Shown here piece by piece: positions 7,172-12,372 of a stretch of DNA of 13,432 nucleotides. The position numbers were made by a program, and so were the translations under genes. The stretch spans positions 1-13,432 of the forward strand of contig JACRCS010000482.1 in NCBI GenBank assembly GCA_016218905.1, in the 5' to 3' direction. Positions within the stretch are counted from its first letter, which is position 1; each line of letters opens with the position of its first letter. The notes below the pieces were generated by a model. It made no database searches, was not told the DNA's origin, and worked only from the letters and a program-made list of their open reading frames with translations. This DNA is from Deltaproteobacteria bacterium (GTDB lineage Bacteria; Desulfobacterota_C; Deferrisomatia; Deferrisomatales; JACRMM01).

Positions 7172-7437
7172 CCCCGGAAGACGTCATCGCCATCGCGCGG
7201 CGCGCCTTGGAAATCACCGTGCTGCTGTCGGCTCCGGTCCTCCTCACCTCGTTGATCGTGGGGGTCCTGATCAGCGTGTTCCAGGCGGTGACGCAGATCC
7301 AGGAGCAGACCCTCTCCTTCGTCCCGAAGTTTCTCGCCGTCATCATCGTCTTCCTCTTCAGCCTTCCGTGGGCGCTGGACCTCATGACGAGGTACACTGT
7401 CGAGCTCTTCCTGAGCTTCCAACGGTTTGCAGGCTGA
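7168..7437 (+). CDS. fliQ: Flagellar export gate protein FliQ
   Basis: This 89-residue two-helix inner-membrane protein packs around the FliP/FliR core of the export gate. Typical features are the start MTPEDVIAIARRALEITVLL, the segment LIVGVLISVFQAVTQIQEQT and the second helix (FLAVIIVFLFSLPWALDLM). Full family length is present. The ATG overlaps the fliP stop as ATGA, so translation is coupled. fliR, which usually follows, is missing: only 51 nt separate the stop from the end of a convergent operon. The flagellar operon ends here in this window. Confidence 0.95.
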   Translation: MTPEDVIAIARRALEITVLLSAPVLLTSLIVGVLISVFQAVTQIQEQTLSFVPKFLAVIIVFLFSLPWALDLMTRYTVELFLSFQRFAG

Positions 7438-7442
7438 CGCGG

Positions 7443-7483
7443 ACCCCCTCCCAACGAGTACGATCCCGAAAACACCCCCTCCC
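7443..7483. repeat. Short direct repeat at the convergent operon boundary
   Basis: ACCCCCTCCC occurs at 7443-7452 and again at 7474-7483, inside the 51-nt space between the stop of fliQ and the stop of the convergent membrane-protein gene. No stem-loop with a T-run is visible here, so termination of the two operons is not explained by a canonical site. Confidence 0.5.
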
Positions 7484-7488
7484 GCTCT

Positions 7489-7770
7489 TCAGCAGGGCTT
7501 TCCGGAACGCCGCAATCTCCTCAGCGTCCAGGCGATGTGCCCGAAGTAGGCGGCGAAGACGGCAAGCACGCCGGCGAGCGTGAACCAGAAGACGGGGTCG
7601 GCGAGGGAGCGGTGGCGGAGGCGGAAGGCGAGGACGGTTCCGAACAGGGAAAGCAAGAGCGCGGGGACGCCGACCGCCAACTTGACCATCTCGATTCGGC
7701 GGGCGAGGTGCAACCGCTCGGCGCACTCCTCGGCGGTCACTGGAGATCGATCAGAGGCTTCTCCTGCCAT
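7489..7770 (-). CDS. Small two-helix membrane protein at the end of the AAA+/Hsp70-like operon
   Basis: I do not recognise a named family for this 93-residue protein. It has a charged N-terminus (about 1-29), a first hydrophobic helix at about 30-48 (LAVGVPALLLSLFGTVLAF), a short basic loop (RLRHRS), a second helix at about 61-82 (WFTLAGVLAVFAAYFGHIAW) and an Arg-rich tail. The basic loop and tail suggest both lie on the cytoplasmic side or interact with lipid head groups. The ATG at 7770 has AGGAGAAGG about 5 nt upstream. It overlaps the end of the Hsp70-like gene by 34 nt, so the two are co-translated. It is the last gene of the minus-strand operon. A membrane-tethering or accessory role is inference from context. 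Confidence 0.75.
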   Translation of the reverse strand: MAGEASDRSPVTAEECAERLHLARRIEMVKLAVGVPALLLSLFGTVLAFRLRHRSLADPVFWFTLAGVLAVFAAYFGHIAWTLRRLRRSGKPC

Positions 7771-9194
7771 AGCACCTTCTCCTCGCGCAGGTCCTTGGCG
7801 GTCACGAGCAAGCGTTTCTGATTATCGACCCCGAATTCGAGGAGGAACCGCCGCTCGCCGACCCGTCCCGGCGGATGAACGGGAATCACCACCGGTCCGG
7901 TGCCGAGGGGCTCGTGCACTTCCTCGGTCCGGCTCGCCACGAAGCTCATCTTCCCGTCTTCGCCGAAGAGAATCTCTCGGCTCTGGCCGCTCTCGCCGGG
8001 ATTGACCGTCCGGAAGAGCTTCAGGTGGAGCTCATACTGCCCCTCGTAGTAGGTGTTGACGATGTAGCGTGCGGTAGGACTCCGCGTCGGATAGCGGGTG
8101 AACCTCTCGACGACGACGGGATAGCTGTACTCGCCCGTGATCGGGTCACGCACCTGCATCGAGTAGGTCTGGTGGACCATGTCGTCCACCGGGCTGTCCG
8201 CGAGAAAGGCGACTCCGCCCCGTCCCGCCGCCAGCTCCGGAAGGTGCCCGAGGACGCGTTCGCCGTAGTTCTCCGCCAGGATTCGCCGCACCAGCGGGAT
8301 GCGGGTCCCGCCGCCGACCAGCAGGACCCTTCGGATGTCCTGCGGCTTTACGCCGCCCAGCGAAGCCTCCTCGTGCGCGCGTTCGATCACGCGCTGGACA
8401 TAGGCGGCGAGGTTTTCCCGCTCGAGCAGTTCCTGGAACCGTTCGTCGCTCAGGGTCTCGCCGTCGGCGTGGAGGGCGAACTTCTTCCAGTAGAACGAGG
8501 GCAGCTGCTCATCGGAGGCGTCGGTGTGGAGTTCCCGCAGGATCTTCTGCTTCAGATCCGCCGTCCCGACGGGGAGGCTCGCGGCAGCCTTGATGACGGG
8601 AGGAGCGTAGGCCTCGCGGCCGAGCCAGTGGAATTGCACGACCCGCGCTCGGATCGAGGAGAACCCGAAATCGAAGACCATGACGAGGTCATCGACGAAG
8701 AGATTGACTCCATAGCCGAGTGCGACGGCGGTATCCTCGTCGACGAGGGTCACCGAAGCCGCGGAGCCGAAGTCCACCGACCGGAGCCACTCCCGGTAGG
8801 CCTCGGCGCCCACGTTGGGGAAGAGCAGGACGACGTCCAGGCGCTGGCCCAACTCGGCCCGAACCCGTTCGACGAGGTGGGCGAGGAAGGCTGCGGCCGC
8901 GGCCTTATGGCTGATGCGCCGACCTCGGATCGAGCGGGAGACGGGCGCCGGGTGGAGCACGTGGTCCTTGAGGTCGCGGAAGGTGCCTTCCTCCTCGTAG
9001 AGGCCGCTCCAGAGGACCTCCTCACCCAACAGTGGCCCGTCTCCCATGTGGATGAGGGACGGGACGAAGAGGACGCCTGGACACTCCTGTACCTCGCGAG
9101 CGACTCCCTTCAGGAGCCCGCTCGCGCCCTCTCCCAGATCCCGGAAGGTCAGGATCGTGTTGTAGTTGCCGAGATCAACTGTGAGCTCCGCCAA
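7737..9194 (-). CDS. Divergent Hsp70-like (actin-fold) ATPase lacking the helical lid
   Basis: This 485-residue protein has the Hsp70 nucleotide-binding layout: phosphate-1 loop VDLGNYNTILTF (6-17), connect-1 VDEDTAVALGYG (151-162; DnaK has EPTAAALAYG), a phosphate-2 equivalent VFDFGFSSIRARVV (173-186) and the adenosine motif VLLVGGGTRIPLVRRIL (290-306). The phosphate-2 loop lacks the usual GGGT. Residues about 340-485 resemble a beta-sandwich substrate domain (FTRYPTRSPTARYIVN, YEGQYELHLKLF). The C-terminal helical lid is absent, and the protein is far shorter than DnaK (about 640 residues). The start is TTG at 9194: the codon two before it is an in-frame stop, and the phosphate-1 loop begins six residues later. 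No DnaJ or GrpE gene is nearby. It lies 15 nt after the DUF2997 gene and overlaps the following membrane gene. Fold is confident; ATPase activity and substrate are not known. Confidence 0.88.
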   Translation of the reverse strand: MAELTVDLGNYNTILTFRDLGEGASGLLKGVAREVQECPGVLFVPSLIHMGDGPLLGEEVLWSGLYEEEGTFRDLKDHVLHPAPVSRSIRGRRISHKAAAAAFLAHLVERVRAELGQRLDVVLLFPNVGAEAYREWLRSVDFGSAASVTLVDEDTAVALGYGVNLFVDDLVMVFDFGFSSIRARVVQFHWLGREAYAPPVIKAAASLPVGTADLKQKILRELHTDASDEQLPSFYWKKFALHADGETLSDERFQELLERENLAAYVQRVIERAHEEASLGGVKPQDIRRVLLVGGGTRIPLVRRILAENYGERVLGHLPELAAGRGGVAFLADSPVDDMVHQTYSMQVRDPITGEYSYPVVVERFTRYPTRSPTARYIVNTYYEGQYELHLKLFRTVNPGESGQSREILFGEDGKMSFVASRTEEVHEPLGTGPVVIPVHPPGRVGERRFLLEFGVDNQKRLLVTAKDLREEKVLWQEKPLIDLQ

Positions 9195-9209
9195 CCGTCA
9201 CCGCCGGCC

Positions 9210-9407
9210 TTAGGCCTTGTCCTTCACCTTCTGGTGCTCCTTGACGACATCCGTCTGGTAGTATTGGGAGGTGAGCTCCCGGGTGACGTCGCCGCCCAGC
9301 AGTTCCTCCAACTTCTTCGTCACCTCGAGGCACCTCGGTCCCGGAGTACCGAAGACCGTCAGCTTGACGTTGCCCTCTTCGTCGATCGTGACCTTGACCT
9401 CCTCCAC
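9210..9407 (-). CDS. DUF2997 family small protein
   Basis: This 65-residue protein starts with GTG at 9407, preceded by GGAGGAG at 6 nt inside the end of the upstream gene. The first half (VKVTIDEEGNVKLTVFGTPG, then PRCLEVTKKLEELLG) has the DUF2997 pattern: two beta strands, a glycine-proline turn, a conserved Cys and a Leu-rich helix. The last part is polar, with two tyrosines and a Lys-rich tail. DUF2997 proteins are known to sit beside DUF1257 genes, which is the case here with a 2-nt gap. Function is unknown. The single Cys at position 26 is a candidate functional residue. Confidence 0.8.
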   Translation of the reverse strand: MEEVKVTIDEEGNVKLTVFGTPGPRCLEVTKKLEELLGGDVTRELTSQYYQTDVVKEHQKVKDKA

Positions 9408-9409
9408 CG

Positions 9410-9784
9410 CTAGCTCCTCCTCATCGTAAGGCTCACCGTCTGACCCTGGCGGTTCTCCTCCACGATCCGGTAATCCTGGATCTGGAGCTGGTCCTTCACC
9501 ACTTCGTAGGCGTAGCGGCGGGTGATCTCCTTGATGAAGGTCTCCTGTGAGAAGGTCTTCACCATCTCCCAGTCGGCCACGACTTCGTAGGTGTCGCCGG
9601 ACTTCACGAAGCCCACGTCGTAACCCTCCGGCGTCCGGATGCGGAGGTCTACCGCCACCTTCCGGCCCATGTAACCCCGGATCTTGACCTTTCCCTCTTC
9701 GAACTGGAGGTTCAGATCCTGGAGAGCACGCTTGAGGTAGAGCAGTTCCACGATCTTCGTCTTGACGCGGGAGAAATGGGACAT
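9410..9784 (-). CDS. DUF1257 (Ycf35-like) protein
   Basis: This 124-residue protein begins MSHFSRVKTKIVELLYLKRA, the typical start of the DUF1257 family, which includes the chloroplast and cyanobacterial Ycf35. A beta-rich middle follows (KVKIRGYMGRKVAVDLRI, YDVGFVKSGDTYEVVADW), then a helical stretch with QETFIKEITRRYAYEVVKDQ and a final strand. It has no transmembrane segment and is presumably cytoplasmic. The ATG at 9784 has AAGGAG about 5 nt upstream. It is separated from the AAA+ gene by 102 nt that contain a repeat hairpin, and from the DUF2997 gene by 2 nt. Its biochemical role is unknown; presence with a Ycf46-type ATPase suggests a shared pathway. Confidence 0.87.
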   Translation of the reverse strand: MSHFSRVKTKIVELLYLKRALQDLNLQFEEGKVKIRGYMGRKVAVDLRIRTPEGYDVGFVKSGDTYEVVADWEMVKTFSQETFIKEITRRYAYEVVKDQLQIQDYRIVEENRQGQTVSLTMRRS

Positions 9785-9789
9785 GAAAG

Positions 9790-9795
9790 CTCCTT
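9790..9795 (-). promoter_or_regulatory. Ribosome binding site of the DUF1257 gene
   Basis: On the minus strand AAGGAG precedes the ATG at 9784 by 5 nt. It lies just downstream of the heptamer hairpin, so folding of that hairpin could affect its exposure or the ratio of the AAA+ and DUF1257 products. Confidence 0.6.
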
Positions 9796-9802
9796 AAGAA
9801 GC

Positions 9803-9909
9803 AGCTGTTAGCTGTTGGCTATTAGCTGTTAGGAGTTCAGTCTTTCGGGATCTAACTCTTAATCGCTAATCGCTAATCGCTAATTGCTAATTGCTAACCG
9901 CTAGTTGCT
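9803..9909. repeat. Two opposed heptamer repeat arrays forming an imperfect hairpin
   Basis: The left array (9803-9837) has five 7-bp units: AGCTGTT, AGCTGTT, GGCTATT, AGCTGTT, AGGAGTT. The right array (9854-9909) has eight: AACTCTT, three AATCGCT, two AATTGCT, AACCGCT and AGTTGCT. Read on the opposite strand, five right-hand units align with the left array at 26 of 35 positions across a 16-nt centre, so a transcript could fold into a long bulged hairpin. Three outer units of the right array lie in the AAA+ gene and encode its last residues. Similar low-GC heptamer arrays occur between genes in other bacteria. The sequence is clearly AT-richer than its surroundings. Confidence 0.85.
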
Positions 9910-11410
9910 CGTCTGCCGCCATACTGCCGTCCTTGTTCGCTCTTCGGGTTCTCTCCGCGGCCCAGTCGCGCAGCTTCTCGATCCGCTCCGACATGAGCTT
10001 GGAGATGGGGATCACCTCGCGGACGCCCAGAACGATGTCTTCGGTGGTGAACTCACGCTCGCCGTCGTCGAAGGCGTTGTACATCGCGTTCACGATAGCC
10101 TGTTCGATTTCCGCGCCGCTGAAGCCCTGGGTCTGCTGAGCCAGGAGGGGGACGTCGTAGTTGCGGATCACGGGCCGAACCTTGGAAAGGTGGACGCGGA
10201 AGATCTCGTTGCGTTCGTCGTAGGTCGGCAGATCCACGAAGAAGATCTCGTCGAACCGGCCCTTGCGCATCAACTCGGGCGGCAGGTTCGCAATGTCGTT
10301 GCCGGTCGCGAGCACGAAGACGGGCTTCTCCTTCTCCTGGAGCCACGTCAGGAACGTGCCGAACACGCGGGCCGAGGTCCCCGAATCCCCGGCCGAAACG
10401 GCCTGTGAGAACGCCTTCTCGATCTCGTCGATCCATAAGATGCAGGGACTGATGGTCTCAGCCAGCAGCAGGGCCTTCCGCATCCGCTCCTCGGACTCGC
10501 CGACGAGGCTCCCGAACACCTTGCCCATGTCCATTCGCAGGAGGGGAAGTCGCCACAGGGCCGACGTGGCCTTGGCGGTGAGGCTCTTTCCGGTGCCCTG
10601 GACCCCGATGATGAGGATCCCCTTGGGGTTCGGCAGGCCATACTCCTTGGCGCGCTCGCTGAAGGCCTTGTCTCGCTTCTTTAGCCACTCCTTCAGATTA
10701 TCGAGGCCGCCGATGTCCGAGATCTTCTCCCGGGCGGGGAAGAACTCCAGGACCTCGTCCTTGCGGATGATCTTCTGCTTCTCGGAGAGGACGAGCGGGA
10801 TCGCAGACTGATCGAGCACCTGATGCTTCAGAATGGATTTGACGAAGACTCCGCGGGCCTGGTTCTCGGTGAGGCCGAGGGCGGACTTCACCAGCTTCTC
10901 CTGCGCTTCCCGCGACAGGTCCGCCTTGACGTTGCGCGCCTCGCAGATCTCCTGCAGGAGTGCCTCGAGCGCGCCGTAGTCGGGCAAGGGGAGAAAGACC
11001 TGCGGAACGTCGTCGCGCACCTCCGGAGGAAGCTTGAAGAAGGGCGAGAGGAGAATGATCGTCTTCCGGGAGGCGCGGAGGGAGTAGAGCAGGTTGCGGA
11101 GCATCCGCACGATGACCGGCTCTTCGAAATAGGGGTGGAAGTCTTCCACCACGAAGATGGCGTCGCCCCGGTGGCTGTCGATCCGCTGCAGCGCCGTGAG
11201 CGGGTCCATCCGGCCTTCCTCGAGGGCCCCCGATCCTCCGCCCACCTTCCGGAAACCCGTCATCGCGTTCCAGAAGTAGATCTCCCGGTGGTTGAGTTCC
11301 TGAGCCACCGCCTCGATGAGCTCTCGCCCGCGCTCTTCCTCTCCCGTCACGAACGAGATGAGCGGCTGGCGAGAGCGGATGAGGATGTTCAACTCTTCCC
11401 GTATGTCCAT
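9887..11410 (-). CDS. Ycf46-type AAA+ ATPase
   Basis: This 507-residue protein has two halves. The N-terminal half (about 1-200) looks like a degenerate nucleotide-binding domain (LNILIRSRQPLISFVTGEEE, then AIFVVEDFH at 84-92), as in Ycf46. The C-terminal half is a complete classical AAA+ module: IGGLDNLKEWL (233-243), Walker A GVQGTGKS (269-276), Walker B ILWIDEIE (324-331), sensor-1 TGN (369-371), arginine fingers in RKGRFDE (R382, R385) and GFSGAEIEQAI (429-439). All catalytic residues needed for ATP hydrolysis are visible. The ATG at 11410 overlaps the stop of the upstream membrane gene (TAATG), so translation is coupled. The last residues, QLAVSN, come from the heptamer repeat. AAA+ rings of this type remodel or unfold proteins; Ycf46 is linked to photosynthesis regulation in cyanobacteria, but the substrate here is unknown. 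Confidence 0.92.
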   Translation of the reverse strand: MDIREELNILIRSRQPLISFVTGEEERGRELIEAVAQELNHREIYFWNAMTGFRKVGGGSGALEEGRMDPLTALQRIDSHRGDAIFVVEDFHPYFEEPVIVRMLRNLLYSLRASRKTIILLSPFFKLPPEVRDDVPQVFLPLPDYGALEALLQEICEARNVKADLSREAQEKLVKSALGLTENQARGVFVKSILKHQVLDQSAIPLVLSEKQKIIRKDEVLEFFPAREKISDIGGLDNLKEWLKKRDKAFSERAKEYGLPNPKGILIIGVQGTGKSLTAKATSALWRLPLLRMDMGKVFGSLVGESEERMRKALLLAETISPCILWIDEIEKAFSQAVSAGDSGTSARVFGTFLTWLQEKEKPVFVLATGNDIANLPPELMRKGRFDEIFFVDLPTYDERNEIFRVHLSKVRPVIRNYDVPLLAQQTQGFSGAEIEQAIVNAMYNAFDDGEREFTTEDIVLGVREVIPISKLMSERIEKLRDWAAERTRRANKDGSMAADEQLAVSN

Positions 11411-11706
11411 TACGGCTTCTCGGCCTCCTCCGCCTCGCTTCGCGCCTGGGCTTCACTGCCCATCTGCCGCATCCTGGCCAGGAAGAGAAAGAAATAGAGC
11501 AGCCCCAATGCCGACGCTACCACGTATACCCATACGGGCAGAGGAGTAATGAGCTGCACGAGATACGAGAGACCGGCGAAGCCGAGGGCGAGAAGCGCGA
11601 GGTAGGGAATCGTCCAGCACAGTACCGTCAGGGCCTTCTCGCCGGTCTCCAGGCCGAAGAACCGAAGCAGGCCGGCGCCCTCCTGCCTCCCTGCGGCTGG
11701 GTCCAT
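11410..11706 (-). CDS. Small two-helix membrane protein, first gene of the AAA+/Hsp70-like operon
   Basis: I do not recognise this 98-residue protein. After about 24 soluble residues (MDPAAGRQEGAGLLRFFGLE at the start) it has two hydrophobic helices, about 27-52 (LTVLCWTIPYLALLALGFAG) and 56-79 (PVWVYVVASALGLLYFFLF region), then a charged Glu/Ala/Arg tail predicted to be cytoplasmic. The ATG at 11706 has AAAGGAG about 6 nt upstream, and a credible promoter lies just before it. Its stop overlaps the start of the AAA+ gene. A role as membrane anchor or receptor for the ATPase is inferred from this coupling only. Confidence 0.78.
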   Translation of the reverse strand: MDPAAGRQEGAGLLRFFGLETGEKALTVLCWTIPYLALLALGFAGLSYLVQLITPLPVWVYVVASALGLLYFFLFLARMRQMGSEAQARSEAEEAEKP

Positions 11707-11741
11707 GAGGGGCTCCTTTCCAAGGAAAACATCGGGAACTT

Positions 11742-11771
11742 ACTGTACGCGATCGTAGCGGACGGGGTCAA
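11742..11771 (-). promoter_or_regulatory. Probable sigma-70 promoter of the minus-strand operon
   Basis: On the minus strand TTGACC (11766-11771) and TACAGT (11742-11747) are separated by 18 nt. They match the -35 consensus at 5 of 6 and the -10 consensus at 4 of 6 positions. Transcription would begin near 11735, leaving a short leader before the ribosome site at 11713-11719. Confidence 0.55.
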
Positions 11772-11963
11772 CGAGGCTTGTGCCCGCGCGCCGCGCCAAA
11801 GGATGGACCAGGGCAGCGCGCCGGACGGGCCGGAGCCGCCGGTGTCGAGTCCGAACTTGACGTTCTCCAGATTTGAGGAAGGCTTCGCAGCGGCAAGGCC
11901 CAATCCCGTTCCGGGCGGCTGCCGCGAGAACGTCCGGTCAGCGCCGCTCGCAGGAGATTCGCG

Positions 11964-12308
11964 GTGAGGGAATTCGTCTGTGCCGTGGCTGCGGTCTGCG
12001 CGCTGGCGATGGCGGCGCCGGTGGTCTCGGCGGAAGCCGCGAACGGCAAGGCGCTCTTCGAGAAGAAGGGATGCACCCAATGCCACGAGATCGGGAAGGA
12101 CTTGAAGGCGCCGGATCTCAAGGACGTGACGGCTCGCAGGAGCAGGGAGTGGATCATCTCCTTCATCCAGCATCCCGAGCAGCACTACGACGATCCCGAG
12201 ATCAAGGCGTACATCGAGAGGTACAAGATCAAGATGCCCCCTACGAATCTCAAAGAACCCGAAGCCGAGACGATTTACGAGTATCTGAAGTCCCTGCACA
12301 AGCCCTGA
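11964..12308 (+). CDS. Small secreted monoheme cytochrome c
   Basis: This 114-residue protein starts with GTG at 11964, with AGGAG at 11952-11956. Residues 1-24 form a signal peptide (FVCAVAAVCALAMAAPVVSA). The mature part has one heme site, CTQCH at 37-41 in FEKKGCTQCHEIGKDLKAPD, and a likely distal methionine ligand at 91 (KIKMPPTNL), so it is a class I type fold of about 90 residues. It should act in the periplasm as an electron carrier. It is divergent from the AAA+ operon, with 257 nt between the two starts, and 64 nt upstream of a probable outer-membrane barrel gene, which suggests a shared transcript and shared redox role. The partner enzyme is not visible. Confidence 0.88.
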   Translation: MREFVCAVAAVCALAMAAPVVSAEAANGKALFEKKGCTQCHEIGKDLKAPDLKDVTARRSREWIISFIQHPEQHYDDPEIKAYIERYKIKMPPTNLKEPEAETIYEYLKSLHKP

Positions 12309-12341
12309 GTATTCCGCGGCGATTGGGCCGCTCGTGAGAGG

Positions 12342-12363
12342 CTGTAGTCCTCGCGTGCTACAG
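12342..12363 (+). promoter_or_regulatory. Small stem-loop touching the ribosome site of the barrel gene
   Basis: CTGTAG (12342-12347) pairs perfectly with CTACAG (12358-12363) across a 10-nt loop. The right arm shares two bases with the AGGAGG ribosome site (12362-12367) of the downstream gene. There is no T-run, so it is not a terminator. A modest effect on translation is possible. Confidence 0.35.
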
Positions 12364-12372
12364 GAGGCCGGC

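Noticed and set aside
7875..9413. 512-codon plus-strand frame opposite the Hsp70-like and DUF2997 genes
   Set aside because: It lies wholly antisense to genes with recognisable motifs, shows no fold or signal, and is the usual effect of high GC on the opposite strand.
9854..9909. Heptamer array as a CRISPR array
   Set aside because: Units are 7 bp and contiguous with no spacers.
11857..11885. Possible plus-strand promoter for the cytochrome gene (TTGACG with spacing to AGGCTT)
   Set aside because: The -35 match is good but no acceptable -10 element is found at the right distance.
12316..12331. GCGGC/GCCGC hairpin after the cytochrome gene as a terminator
   Set aside because: Stem of only 5 bp with no T-run.
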